Assembly (NCBI RefSeq): GCF_030128825.1
Contig: NZ_CP119127.1
Coordinates: 4,949,501-5,013,500, forward strand
Direction: 5' to 3'
Length of the DNA stretch: 64,000 bases
Source of the DNA: Sphingobium sp. WTD-1
GTDB taxonomy: Bacteria; Pseudomonadota; Alphaproteobacteria; Sphingomonadales; Sphingomonadaceae
The first letter of the stretch is position 1, and the number at the start of each line of letters is the position of its first letter. Made by a program: the position numbers and the translations under genes. The notes under the pieces were generated by a model that saw nothing but the letters and a program-made list of their open reading frames with translations, was not told the origin of the DNA and did no database searches. Positions 35,016-45,867 of this stretch are shown in pieces.

Positions 35016-35052
35016 TGCGAGGCATTCGCATTCTTGTTGCGATTGCCTCGCA
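35016..35052 (+). promoter_or_regulatory. Imperfect palindrome just upstream of the siderophore receptor
   Basis: Arms TGCGAGGCATTCGCA and TGCGATTGCCTCGCA pair with one mismatch around TTCTTGT. It ends about 52 bases before the receptor start. The inner TCGCA/TGCGA parts recall iron-regulator boxes, and an iron-repressed promoter would suit the receptor. It could also form an RNA hairpin in the leader. Confidence 0.5.
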
Positions 35053-35104
35053 ACATCCCCTAGGACGACGCCCAATTTCCTGCGTCCAAGAATAGGGGTC
35101 CATC

Positions 35105-37282
35105 ATGCTGTCGAAATATCACTGGCTCGCAGGCGCCGCGCTCTGCGCCGTCGCCCTTCCCGTCGCTGCACAGACCAATGCCGCACCGGCCGAAGACAAT
35201 CGCGACGACCAGATCATCGTCACCGGCACCTATACCCTGCCCGACAAGATCGACACCGCAACGGGCCTGGGCCTCACCATCCAGGAAACGCCGCAGTCTG
35301 TGAGCGTGATGACCGCGCAGCGCATCCTCGACCAGAATTTGATCAGCGTGAAGGACGTCATCGTCAACAGCGTCGGCGTGTCCGCCAATGAGGTCGACGA
35401 TGTCCGCAACAATTTCTACGCCCGCGGCTTCGAAATCCGCAACACCCAGGTCGATGGCGTGCCCGCCGCCTGGACGCTGGCTGGCGGCAATGGCGAGACC
35501 AGCATCGACGTGTCCATTTATGAGCGCGTCGAGATCGTGCGCGGCGCGACCGGCCTGCTGTCGGGCGCGGGCGACCCGTCCGCGTCGGTCAATCTGGTGC
35601 GCAAACATGCCGACGCCACCGAATGGACCGGCTATGCCAATGCCAGCATCGGCAGCTGGAACACCTGGCGCCTGTCGGCCGATGTCGGCGGCGCGCTGAC
35701 CAGCGACGGCCGCATCCGTGCCCGACTGGTCGGTCGCTATGAGGAAGGCGACAGCTATATCGACCTGCAGAACAAGAAGAAGTGGGTGCTCTATGGCGTG
35801 GTCGATGCGGACCTGACCGACAGCACGCTGGTCCGTGTCGGCATGAGCCACCAGGACACCAAGCCCAAGGGCGCGACCTGGGGCGCGCTGCCCACCTTCT
35901 ATACCGACGGCACCACCACCGACCTGGCCCGATCGCAGAGCACGGCGGCCGACTGGACCTATTGGAACAGCACCAACCAGAATATCTTCGCCACCATCCG
36001 TCAGGAATTTGGCGAGAAGTGGAACCTGACGGTCAATTACAACCGCCTGCGCAACACCGGCGATACCCAGCTCCTCTATCTCTACGGCAATGTCGACAAG
36101 GCGACCGGCACGATCGAGTCGAGCAATCCCTACAAGTCGAAGAGCGACAGCGTGCAGAACAGCATCGACGCGCAGCTCAAGGGATCGGTCAGCCTGTTCG
36201 GCCGCGACCATGAGATCGTCGTCGGCGCGCTGCACAGCGTATTGAAGCGCCACACCGACAATTATGTCGCGCCCTATACGGAGAATAACCCGGCCTGGGG
36301 CACCGGCCTCAACAGCTGGGCGACCAATGTGCCGGTGATCGGCGCGGGCGGCGCCGACTTCCCCGAGCCGATCTGGGGCACCGACGCGGTGCGCAACGAG
36401 CAGGAGCGGATCGAGCAGACCGGCTATTATGGCGCCTTCCGCCTGAACGTCGCCGACCCGTTCAAGATCATCCTGGGCGGGCGCCTGTCGAGCTGGAAGC
36501 AGAAGGGCTTCGCCTGGAGCGGGCCGAGCGACTATGGCGACGATAATGTATTCATCCCCTATGTCGGCGCGCTCTATGACGTGACGTCCAACCACCGCGT
36601 CTATGCGAGCTATACCAAGATCTTCCAGCCGCAGAATCTGTTCGACCGCAACCTGCAACTGCTCGATCCGCTCGATGGCAATGCCTATGAAATCGGCCTC
36701 AAGAGCCGCTTCTTTGGCGACGCGCTGCAGACCTCGATCGCGCTGTTCCGCATCGAACAGGACAATGTCGGCCAGATCGGCGACGTCATCATCGGCCCCA
36801 ACGGCCCGCAGCAGACCTATGTCGCGGCCGAGGGCGTGACCAGCAAGGGCTTCGAACTGGAAGCGACCGGCCAGCCGTTGCCGGGCTGGAACATCAATGC
36901 CAGCTACAGCCAGTTCAAGGCGGAGGACGGCGACGGCGTGGCCGCCAACACCAACCAGCCGCGCAAGCTGCTGAAGATCTTCACCACCTATGACATGCCC
37001 GGCATGCTGACCGGGCTGAGCGTGGGCGGCGGCATCAACTATCGCTCCAAGGCCTATTCGGAAGGGCTGAACCCGGTGACGGCCGCACCCTTCCGCTTCC
37101 AGCAGGACGGCTATACTTTGGTCAGCCTGATGGCGCGCTATGCGGTGACCGAGCAGCTGCAGCTCCAGGCCAATGTCGACAATCTGTTCGACAAGAAATA
37201 TTACAGCCAGATGGGCTTCTTCAGCCAGTATCGCTACGGCGCCCCGCGCAATTTCACGATCAGCGCGAACTACAAATTCTGA
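35105..37282 (+). CDS. TonB-dependent siderophore receptor
   Basis: This 725-residue outer-membrane receptor of the FpvA/FhuE group has signal peptide MLSKYHWLAGAALCAVALPVAA and then the TonB-box-like DDQIIVTGTY. The plug carries LTIQETPQSVSVMTAQRILD, which is a hallmark of ferric-siderophore receptors, YARGFEIRNTQVDGVPAAW and VEIVRGATGLLSGAGDPSAS. The barrel ends in NFTISANYKF with a terminal Phe. It has its own terminator. No siderophore biosynthesis genes are nearby, so it probably takes up foreign siderophores. Confidence 0.95.
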   Translation: MLSKYHWLAGAALCAVALPVAAQTNAAPAEDNRDDQIIVTGTYTLPDKIDTATGLGLTIQETPQSVSVMTAQRILDQNLISVKDVIVNSVGVSANEVDDVRNNFYARGFEIRNTQVDGVPAAWTLAGGNGETSIDVSIYERVEIVRGATGLLSGAGDPSASVNLVRKHADATEWTGYANASIGSWNTWRLSADVGGALTSDGRIRARLVGRYEEGDSYIDLQNKKKWVLYGVVDADLTDSTLVRVGMSHQDTKPKGATWGALPTFYTDGTTTDLARSQSTAADWTYWNSTNQNIFATIRQEFGEKWNLTVNYNRLRNTGDTQLLYLYGNVDKATGTIESSNPYKSKSDSVQNSIDAQLKGSVSLFGRDHEIVVGALHSVLKRHTDNYVAPYTENNPAWGTGLNSWATNVPVIGAGGADFPEPIWGTDAVRNEQERIEQTGYYGAFRLNVADPFKIILGGRLSSWKQKGFAWSGPSDYGDDNVFIPYVGALYDVTSNHRVYASYTKIFQPQNLFDRNLQLLDPLDGNAYEIGLKSRFFGDALQTSIALFRIEQDNVGQIGDVIIGPNGPQQTYVAAEGVTSKGFELEATGQPLPGWNINASYSQFKAEDGDGVAANTNQPRKLLKIFTTYDMPGMLTGLSVGGGINYRSKAYSEGLNPVTAAPFRFQQDGYTLVSLMARYAVTEQLQLQANVDNLFDKKYYSQMGFFSQYRYGAPRNFTISANYKF

Positions 37283-37288
37283 TACAGG

Positions 37289-37320
37289 AAGGGCGCCACG
37301 GGAGACCGCGGCGCCCTTTT
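37289..37320 (+). terminator. Rho-independent terminator after the siderophore receptor
   Basis: AAGGGCGCC pairs with GGCGCCCTT around ACGGGAGACCGC and is followed by TTTTGG. It begins seven bases after the receptor stop. Confidence 0.85.
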
Positions 37321-37387
37321 GGTTTTGAGGGCGGACGGATGCTGGCGCAGATTCAGCATGCGAAATGGCGCAACGCTGTTTTGGAGC

Positions 37388-37522
37388 GGCTAAGCGCCAG
37401 ACTGTGTTTCAGTCCTTCATACCCTTTCTCCGCGCTCTTCGCGGCTCCGCGTGATTCATTATTCGCGCAGAGCCGCGAAGAGCGCGGAGGAGAAAGAAGG
37501 AGAGGCGGGGATTGGGTGGGTA
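37388..37522 (+). repeat. 135-bp dispersed repeat, copy 2
   Basis: Same length and order as 11626-11760, starting GGCTAAGCGCCAG and ending GGGTGGGTAA. The arms 37429-37452 and 37467-37490 (CTCCGCGCTCTTCGCGG type) pair with one mismatch around TGATTCATTATTCG. Differences between the copies are single substitutions, some keeping the stem. Confidence 0.85.
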
Positions 37523-37536
37523 ACCGACGCCCTTTA

Positions 37537-37714
37537 CCCCTCTCCCTTGAGGGAGAGGGGTGCGCAGACTTGGCAGCTTGCTGCCTAGTCGTAGCTGGGT
37601 GAGGGGGACGCAAGCTCGGGCAAATGGACCGACATAGCGCCCAATCCCCCTCATCCAACTTCGCCTAACCGCTACGCGGCAAGGCTTCGTATCCTTCTCC
37701 CTCAACGGAGAAGG
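37537..37714 (+). repeat. Compound palindromic repeat upstream of katG's end
   Basis: CCCCTCTCCCTTGAGGGAGA (from 37537) forms a perfect hairpin, and CCTTCTCC/GGAGAAGG at 37693-37714 forms another, with about 130 bases between that contain AGCTTGCTGCCTAG-like short inverted pieces. Such paired CTCTCCC palindromes are dispersed in many proteobacterial genomes. No coding is seen. Confidence 0.6.
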
Positions 37715-37756
37715 AATGGCTATTAATGGTCGCTTCCTGCCAATCTGATACGCAAA

Positions 37757-37784
37757 ACCCGGCGACGCCCTGCGCCGCCGGGGT
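37757..37784 (-). terminator. Terminator after katG
   Basis: On the minus strand CCCCGGCG pairs with CGCCGGG around GCGCAGGGCGT, followed by TTTTG. It lies ten bases after the katG stop. Confidence 0.7.
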
Positions 37785-37793
37785 GCTCATTCC

Positions 37794-40028
<2,235 letters not shown>

Positions 40029-40159
40029 GTTTCTCTCCCCTGTCCTGTTCAGCCTGTTCAAGGCGCGAAAAGGGGTAGTCCTGCGCGGCGACGGATCGAA
40101 ACGAATCGATTCCGTCACAGTGATCGGATTTTCCTATGAGAGAGGGTGGATCGGAGAGT

Positions 40160-42445
40160 TCAGCCTTTTGGTGGCGGAGAGGCCGGCGCCGCCGCATAGA
40201 GGGTGAACTGGCCATGCAGGCCGCCGGTCGAGGACTGGCCGACCCACAGGTCGAACAGGCCCGGCTCGGCGATACGGCGGTTGCCGGCGCCGACAAATTC
40301 GAGGTCGGTGCGCGACAGGGTGAAGCGGACCTGGGTGGAATCACCCGGCGACAGGGTCACGCGCTGGATGCGCTTCAGTTCGCGGATCGGGCGGGTGCGG
40401 CTGGCGACGCGGTCGCGGATATAGAGCTGCACCACCTCGTTGCCCTTGCGCTTGCCCTTGTTGGTGAGGCGCGCGGTGATCTCGACCGCGCCGTCCCAGC
40501 GCAGCGCGGTGTCGGAGAGCTTGAGGTCGCTGAGGGCGAAATCGGTGTAGCTGAGGCCATGGCCAAAGGGGAAGCGCGCGCTGTTATCGGTGGTGGCGTA
40601 GCGCGCCTTATATTCGGTACTGCCATTGTCCACGGTCGGTCGGCCGGTCGACTTGCGATCGTAGAAGAAAGGCTCCTGCCCGCTTTCCCAGGGGAAGCTG
40701 ACCGGCAGCTTGGCCGAGGGATCGACCTTGCCGAAGAGGATGTCGGCCAGCGCATGGCCGGTTTCCGACCCCAGGAACCAGGTCGCCAGCAACGCCTGCG
40801 CATTGGCGACACCGTCATGCAAAGCGAGCGCGCGGCCATGGCGCAACAGGACGATCACCGGCTTGCCGGTGGCGGCGATCGCATCGGCCAGCGCCTGTTG
40901 CGAGGAGGGCAGCTCGATCATCGTGCGCGATTGCGCCTCGCCCGACATCGCCTGGGATTCGCCGACTGCCAGGATCACCACGTCCGCCGCCTTCGCTGCG
41001 GCGACGGCACGGGCGATCCCGTCCTTGATCGGGCCGTTGACTGCGCAACCCAGCTCGACCGTCAGCTTCGCGGGATCGGGCATCGCCGCGCGCAGGCCGG
41101 TGGCGATGTCGACACCCTTGTCGGGATCGCCGTAAAAGGCCCAGGGGCCGTAGAGATTGGCCTTGTCCTCGCCGAACGGGCCGATCAGCGCGATCCTTTG
41201 CCCGGCGGTGGGATCGAGCGGCAGCACGCCGTCATTCTTGAGCAGCACCACCGATCGCGCTGCCGCCTCACGCGCCAAGGCATGATGGGCGGGCGTGCCG
41301 ATGCGCGCCTTCTCAACCGTCTCATCGAGCGAGCGATAAGGATTGTCGAACAGCCCCATCGCGGTCTTCACATAGAGGATGCGGCGCACGGCGACATCGA
41401 CCGTCGCCATCGGCACCGCGCCGCTCTTCACCAGATCGGGGATGTGGCGGATATAGAGGCCGCTCTGCATCGACATGTCGACCCCGGCCAGCACCGCGAG
41501 ACGGGCGGCGTCACGCTCATCCTCGGCAAAGCCATGGGCGACCAGTTCCTCGTCGGCGGTGTAATCGGAGAAGACGAAGCCGCGAAACTGCATCTCGCCG
41601 CGCAAGATGTCGGTCAGCAATTCGCGGTCGGCGGTGGCGGGCACGCCGTTAATCTCGTTGAAGGCGGCCATGGTGGTGAGCGCGCCGGCGGCAAAGGCCT
41701 TGCCGAAGGGCGGCAGATGGGTTTCGCGCAGCGTCTCGTCACTGATGTCGACGCTGCCATATTCGAGACCCGCCGCAACCGCGCCATAGGCGGCGAAATG
41801 CTTGGGGCAGGCGAGCAGCGAATCGTCGCGGCGCAGGTCGCGCCCCTGGAAGCCGCGAATCCGCGCCGCCGACAACAGGCCGGTCAGATAGACATCCTCG
41901 CCCGCGCCCTCGACCACCCGGCCCCAGCGCTGGTCGCGCGCGACATCGACCATTGGCGCGAAGGTCAGGTGCAGGCCGGCCGCCGTCGCCTCCACCGCCA
42001 TGACTCGCGCGGTCTTTTCCACCAGCAAGGGATCGAAGCAGGAAGCCTCCCCCAGCGGCACGGGAAAGATGGTCTTGAGCCCGTGAATCACGTCGCCGGC
42101 CAGCAGCAGCGGGATGCCCAGGCGGCTGTTCTTGACCGCTATTTCCTGCGCGCGGCGCCCGCCGGCAACGCCGATGCCATTGAACAGGCAGCCGACCCGG
42201 CCCTTGCGAATCTCGTCCGCCAGGCGCTTCTCGTCCTGGATGCCGGCCGCCGGGTTGGGTGGGTTGAACGGGCGGAAGCTGTCGGCCAGGCAGGTCATCT
42301 GCCCGGCCTTTTCCTCCAGCGTCATCTTCGCGATGAGGTCATCGACGCGGGCGACGTCGGCCTGCGCCAGCGCGCGGCGGGGGATGCCAAGGGCGAGGAC
42401 ACCGCCCAGGGTGCGGATCAGGAGGTCGCGGCGATCAAGAGTCAT
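40160..42445 (-). CDS. bglX: Glycoside hydrolase family 3 beta-glucosidase, exported
   Basis: This 761-residue GH3 enzyme has the Tat-type signal DRRDLLIRTLGGVLALGIP, the (alpha/beta)8 domain with LTFAPMVDVARDQRWGR and CPKHFAAYGA (substrate Lys-His), the nucleophile Asp in FRGFVFSDYTADEE, then the second domain and a C-terminal fibronectin-III-like domain (LKRIQRVTLSPGDSTQVRFT). Members remove terminal beta-glucose or xylose from oligosaccharides. ATG 42445 gives the signal peptide; an upstream TTG at 42496 has no ribosome site. Gene symbol is by similarity of architecture only. Confidence 0.93.
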   Translation of the reverse strand: MTLDRRDLLIRTLGGVLALGIPRRALAQADVARVDDLIAKMTLEEKAGQMTCLADSFRPFNPPNPAAGIQDEKRLADEIRKGRVGCLFNGIGVAGGRRAQEIAVKNSRLGIPLLLAGDVIHGLKTIFPVPLGEASCFDPLLVEKTARVMAVEATAAGLHLTFAPMVDVARDQRWGRVVEGAGEDVYLTGLLSAARIRGFQGRDLRRDDSLLACPKHFAAYGAVAAGLEYGSVDISDETLRETHLPPFGKAFAAGALTTMAAFNEINGVPATADRELLTDILRGEMQFRGFVFSDYTADEELVAHGFAEDERDAARLAVLAGVDMSMQSGLYIRHIPDLVKSGAVPMATVDVAVRRILYVKTAMGLFDNPYRSLDETVEKARIGTPAHHALAREAAARSVVLLKNDGVLPLDPTAGQRIALIGPFGEDKANLYGPWAFYGDPDKGVDIATGLRAAMPDPAKLTVELGCAVNGPIKDGIARAVAAAKAADVVILAVGESQAMSGEAQSRTMIELPSSQQALADAIAATGKPVIVLLRHGRALALHDGVANAQALLATWFLGSETGHALADILFGKVDPSAKLPVSFPWESGQEPFFYDRKSTGRPTVDNGSTEYKARYATTDNSARFPFGHGLSYTDFALSDLKLSDTALRWDGAVEITARLTNKGKRKGNEVVQLYIRDRVASRTRPIRELKRIQRVTLSPGDSTQVRFTLSRTDLEFVGAGNRRIAEPGLFDLWVGQSSTGGLHGQFTLYAAAPASPPPKG

Positions 42446-42606
42446 GCGGGAGAGAGCGTAACCGGGGAAGAATGAACGGGGCTTGTCCGAAGACAAACGG
42501 ACTTGCGCCGTTTTTGTTGCGCTGCGGCAATAAGCCTGCGGCGCGACGCCCCGATCCCGCGATCAGGCCACCGGGCGAATCATGTTACGCGAATCAGGAG
42601 TAGCAA

Positions 42607-42927
42607 TCACGCCTGGGCCGACAATTTGGTGCCGACCACGCCGATCACGATCATCGCCATGAAACCGATCTGGGCCATGTTGACCCGATCGCCATAGAGA
42701 ATCATGCCGCCGATGATGACGCCCACGGCGCCCAGGCCCGTCCAGATCGCATAGGCGGTGCCCGCCGGCAGATCCCGCATCGCCAGCGCCAGCAAGCCCA
42801 TGTTGAGGAAGCTGAGGCCGATCGGCACGGCCGATGCCTGCCAGCTGCCGACAGTGGCGGCCCATTTGAGGCTCAATGCCCAGATGATTTCGGTGAATAC
42901 GGCAATGCCGAGAATGACCCAGGCCAA
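42607..42927 (-). CDS. sugE: Small multidrug resistance family transporter, SugE/Gdx type
   Basis: This 106-residue four-helix membrane exporter starts at TTG 42927 behind GAGGA with eight-base spacing, giving the conserved start AWVILGIAVFTEIIWALSLK with Glu13, the proton/substrate residue. GLSFLNMGLLALAMRDLPAG, AYAIWTGLGAVGVIIGGMIL and a final IGFMAMIVIGVVGTKLS complete the fold. The SugE subgroup exports guanidinium or quaternary ammonium ions. No guanidine riboswitch is seen upstream; tRNA-Tyr lies there. Confidence 0.93.
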   Translation of the reverse strand: MAWVILGIAVFTEIIWALSLKWAATVGSWQASAVPIGLSFLNMGLLALAMRDLPAGTAYAIWTGLGAVGVIIGGMILYGDRVNMAQIGFMAMIVIGVVGTKLSAQA

Positions 42928-43012
42928 GCGGCGTTCCTCTTGCGGTAACGGGCTCGGCTGGAGCGGCGCGCGGACCGGAAACCCGAAAGAGGCGGCGCGC
43001 CGATGAGGGCAG

Positions 43013-43098
43013 TGGTGGACAGGGCTGGATTCGAACCAGCGTACGGAAACCCGGGCAGATTTACAGTCTGCTGCCTTTAACCACTCGGCCACCTGTCC
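43013..43098 (-). tRNA. tRNA-Tyr (anticodon GTA)
   Basis: The gene is 86 nt including an encoded CCA. The acceptor stem GGACAGG pairs with CCTGTCC followed by discriminator A. The D arm (GGCCGAGTGGTTAAAGGC), anticodon loop CTGTAAA with GTA, long variable arm (class II, as Tyr requires) and T arm (GCTGGTTCGAATCCAGC) are all present. It faces away from rlmB. Confidence 0.97.
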
Positions 43099-43201
43099 AG
43101 TGCCCTACGCGGTGGAAATTTGCTGTCCCGCCGCGCTGGAGGCGGCTCAATGGCGAATGGAGGCTTGCCTGTCAATGGGGTGATGTGAAAAGAGCGAAAA
43201 C

Positions 43202-43942
43202 ATGAAAAGAGGACATCGTACCGGCAAGCCGAAAGGCGCCTTCCCCCGCTTCTACGGGCGCCATGCCATCACGGCCGCGCTCGCCAACCCGAACCGCATC
43301 GTGCGCAAGATCTGGGGCACGCGCGAAGCCATCGGCGCGCTCGACCTGCCGCCCGTGCTGCCGATCGTCTATTCCGACGTCGCCGACATGGGCCGCATGG
43401 TGCCGTCGGACGCGCCGCATCAGGGCATCGTCGCCGAAGTCGAGCCGCTGGACGATGTCTGGCTGGGCGACGTGCTGGAACAGGGACGGGACGACCAGCG
43501 CCCGATCCTGGTGCTCGACCAGGTGACCGACCCGCATAATGTCGGCGCGATCCTGCGTTCGGCCGCCGCCTTCGACGCGCTGTGCATCGTCACGCAGGAC
43601 CGGCATGCGCCGCCCGAATCGGGCGTGCTGGCCCGCGCCGCGTCGGGCGCGCTGGAAACCGTGCCCTGGGTGCGGGTGGTGAACCTGGCCCGCGCGCTCG
43701 AAGAGATTGCCGAAGCCGGCTACTGGCGCATCGGCCTGGATGGCGACTGCGACACCGTGCTGGCCGACGCGATCGGCGAATCGCGTGTCGCGCTGGTACT
43801 GGGCGCCGAGGGCGAAGGGCTGCGCCACAACACCATGGCGCATTGCGACATTATCGCTAAGCTGCCGATCAGCCCGCGCATGGAGAGCCTGAACGTCTCC
43901 AATGCGGCAGCGATCGCCCTGTACGCCGCCACCAGCCGGTAA
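43202..43942 (+). CDS. rlmB: 23S rRNA (guanosine-2'-O)-methyltransferase
   Basis: This 246-residue SPOUT-fold methyltransferase of the TrmH/SpoU family modifies G2251 of 23S rRNA (E. coli number). An N-terminal substrate-binding domain (FYGRHAITAALANPNR) is followed by the knot motifs LVLDQVTDPHNVGAILRSAA, LVLGAEGEGLRHNT and MESLNVSNAAAIALY. The start at 43202 is shortly after the promoter region shared with the divergent tRNA. RlmB and TrmH relatives are hard to separate, but the N-terminal domain supports RlmB. Confidence 0.93.
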   Translation: MKRGHRTGKPKGAFPRFYGRHAITAALANPNRIVRKIWGTREAIGALDLPPVLPIVYSDVADMGRMVPSDAPHQGIVAEVEPLDDVWLGDVLEQGRDDQRPILVLDQVTDPHNVGAILRSAAAFDALCIVTQDRHAPPESGVLARAASGALETVPWVRVVNLARALEEIAEAGYWRIGLDGDCDTVLADAIGESRVALVLGAEGEGLRHNTMAHCDIIAKLPISPRMESLNVSNAAAIALYAATSR

Positions 43943-44027
43943 GCGGCCGCCGGGCACCATCTTGCGACGATATGGGCGGGGCGCCCTGCCCCGCTCGCAT
44001 GGTCGCGCAGACGAACGGGGGTTCGCC

Positions 44028-44795
44028 ATGGTCCTATTGTCCCGCGCGGCGGGCGCACTGGCGGCGCTGCTGATGCTGCCCGGATGCCTGGTGACCCCCG
44101 GCAATTTCACCTCCACGCTCGACATCCGCGCCGACCGCAGCTTCGCCTTTGCCTATAAGGGCGAGATATTGGCGTCGGACATGGACAAGGCGCTGGGGGG
44201 CCTGAACAGCGATGCGGAGGAGGATCCGCTGGAAGGCGTCGCCCCGCCCGAGGGCGAGGAGGCCGTGTTGCAGAAGGTGGCGCAGAGCCAGAGCAAGACT
44301 CCCGCCGAGCCCGCCGCGCCCCAGTTCGACAAGGCCGGCGGCGACGATGCCCAGATGCAGGCGATGGCGAGCGCGCTCACCAAGGAAAAGGGCTTCCGGT
44401 CGGTCCAGTATCTGGGCGATCACAAATTCGCGATCGATTATGCGATCAGCGGAAGGCTGGACCATGCCTTCCTCTTCCCCTTCAACATCGACGCGCAGAT
44501 CGTCCTGCCCTTCGTCGCGGTGGAAATGCGCGGGGCGGACCGGGTGCGGGTGAAGGCACCGGGCTTTTCCAACGGTTTCGACAAGAGCCAGGGGCCGGCC
44601 GGCATGGGTGGCGGATCGGGCGACGCGGCCGCCAAGGCGCTCAATGGCACGTTCACGCTGACCACCGATGCAGAGATCGTCAGCCAGAATCAGGAAGATG
44701 GCGCGACCACCGTGCCGGAGGGCAAGCGCATCACATGGACCATCACGCCGCTGACCGGCGATGCGCCGGCCGCGACGTTGCGGGTCAGGCCCTGA
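44028..44795 (+). CDS. Lipoprotein of unknown function
   Basis: This 255-residue exported protein has lipobox LPGC after a short hydrophobic stretch (AAGALAALLMLPGC). The mature part starts FTSTLDIRADRSFAFAYKGE and has a low-complexity acidic middle (SDAEEDPLEGVAPPEGEEAV) and a beta-rich C-terminal half (SVQYLGDHKFAIDYAISGRL, FLFPFNIDAQIVLPF). ATG 44028 is preceded by CGGGGGTTCGCC. No family is recognised; the beta pattern recalls LppM-like lipoproteins. It shares its direction with rlmB but may be separate. Confidence 0.8.
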   Translation: MVLLSRAAGALAALLMLPGCLVTPGNFTSTLDIRADRSFAFAYKGEILASDMDKALGGLNSDAEEDPLEGVAPPEGEEAVLQKVAQSQSKTPAEPAAPQFDKAGGDDAQMQAMASALTKEKGFRSVQYLGDHKFAIDYAISGRLDHAFLFPFNIDAQIVLPFVAVEMRGADRVRVKAPGFSNGFDKSQGPAGMGGGSGDAAAKALNGTFTLTTDAEIVSQNQEDGATTVPEGKRITWTITPLTGDAPAATLRVRP

Positions 44796-44804
44796 AGTAA
44801 GAAA

Positions 44805-45122
44805 TCAGTCTTCCGGCGCGATGGTGACGCGCAGGCCGTCGAGCGCGTCGCTCAGCACGACCTGACAGGACAGGCGGCTGGTCTCGTTGCGATGATCGCT
44901 GCTGTCGAGCAGGTCATTCTCGTCCTCGCTCATCGCCGGCAGGGCGTCGGCAAAGGCCGGGTCGACATAGACATGGCAGGTCGCGCACGAGCAGCAGCCG
45001 CCGCACAGCGCGAGCAGTTCGTCAAAGCCATGGTCGCGAATGACTTCCATCACCGAGAGACCCTTGTCCCCCTCAACAGTCTGTTCGGCACCATCACGGT
45101 TGACCACGATCAGCTTCGGCAT
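44805..45122 (-). CDS. 2Fe-2S ferredoxin, adrenodoxin type
   Basis: This 105-residue electron carrier has cluster ligands in [16 protein letters not shown] (the C-x5-C-x2-C pattern, with Cys40, Cys46 and Cys49) and the fourth Cys in RLSCQVVL. The acidic region [11 protein letters not shown] near the cluster is the usual partner-binding helix. Members feed cytochrome P450s or ring hydroxylases in sphingomonads, or Fe-S assembly. No P450 is nearby. Two extra cysteines (CC, residues 43-44) within the cluster loop are slightly unusual. Confidence 0.95.
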   Translation of the reverse strand: MPKLIVVNRDGAEQTVEGDKGLSVMEVIRDHGFDELLALCGGCCSCATCHVYVDPAFADALPAMSEDENDLLDSSDHRNETSRLSCQVVLSDALDGLRVTIAPED

Positions 45123-45198
45123 CTACCCATCCCTTTTGGACTTATCCCCGCCGCTCTGACGGACAGCGGCGGCGAAATCAAGGGCTGGACGGGCGGAC

Positions 45199-45828
45199 AT
45201 GGTAAGCACGGCGGAAGAATTGCGCGTCAGCCTGGACTTTATCGCTGCGGCGGAGCCGGCATTCGGTGCCGCGATCGCCAGCGTCGGCTATCCGGTGCCG
45301 CGCGTGCGCGAACCGGGCTATGAGACGTTGCTGCGCACCATCGTCGGCCAGCAGGTCAGCGTCGCCTCCGCTGCGGCGGTCTGGCGCAAGCTGGAGGCGG
45401 AACTGGGCGTGGGCTGCACACCCGAAGCGCTGCTGGCGCGCGATTTCGATACGTTGCGCGCCTGTGGCCTGTCGCGGCAGAAACAGGGCTATGCCCGCAG
45501 CCTGGCCGAACTGGTGGTGAACGGCACGCTGGACCTGCATGCCTTGCCCGCCGACGACGAGGTCGCGATCGCGCAACTGGTGCAGATCAAGGGGATCGGC
45601 CGCTGGTCGGCGGAAATCTATCTGCTGTTCGCCGAAGGCCGCCCCGACATCTGGCCGGCCGGTGACCTGGCCGTGCAGATCGCGGTCGGACGGATATTGG
45701 GCCTGGACGAGCGGCCGAGCGAAAAGCTGACCCGTGATCTCGCCGAAGCCTGGCGCCCGCATCGCGGCGCCGCCGCGATCATGGCCTGGCACCATTATAA
45801 TAGCGGGCAGGACATGCTGCAGAGCTGA
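45199..45828 (+). CDS. DNA-3-methyladenine glycosylase II (AlkA-like)
   Basis: This 209-residue helix-hairpin-helix glycosylase removes alkylated purines from DNA. The HhH-GPD signature is LVQIKGIGRWSAEIYLLFAE, followed by the catalytic Asp in WPAGDLAVQIA. LLRTIVGQQVSVASAAAVWR is the usual helical start. It is shorter than E. coli AlkA because the N-terminal TATA-like domain is absent. A terminator follows directly. Its strand is opposite to ferredoxin. Confidence 0.93.
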   Translation: MVSTAEELRVSLDFIAAAEPAFGAAIASVGYPVPRVREPGYETLLRTIVGQQVSVASAAAVWRKLEAELGVGCTPEALLARDFDTLRACGLSRQKQGYARSLAELVVNGTLDLHALPADDEVAIAQLVQIKGIGRWSAEIYLLFAEGRPDIWPAGDLAVQIAVGRILGLDERPSEKLTRDLAEAWRPHRGAAAIMAWHHYNSGQDMLQS

Positions 45829-45859
45829 AGGCGGACGGGGCGCCTGCCCCGCCCGCCTT
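45829..45859. terminator. Bidirectional terminator between convergent genes
   Basis: AGGCGG(A)CGGGGC pairs with GCCCCG(C)CCGCCT around GCCT with one mismatch. It lies between the end of the AlkA-like gene (45828) and the end of the DUF202 gene (45868), and suits both. Confidence 0.75.
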
Positions 45860-45867
45860 GATCCGAT

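Larger units (their letters stand above)
34418..35104 (+). other. Long divergent intergenic region before the siderophore receptor
   Basis: Nearly 690 bases with no supported gene, AT-rich in the middle (34725-34800). It holds the promoters of the OmpA-like gene and the receptor, a 3 x 16 bp tandem repeat (34875-34922), a perfect 16-bp palindrome (34962-34977) and a larger imperfect palindrome (35016-35052). These are listed separately. Confidence 0.6.

Noticed and set aside
42928-43092. Longer reading of the SMR transporter from 43092
   Set aside because: The added segment runs back into the tRNA-Tyr gene and is not hydrophobic; TTG 42927 has a ribosome site and gives family length.
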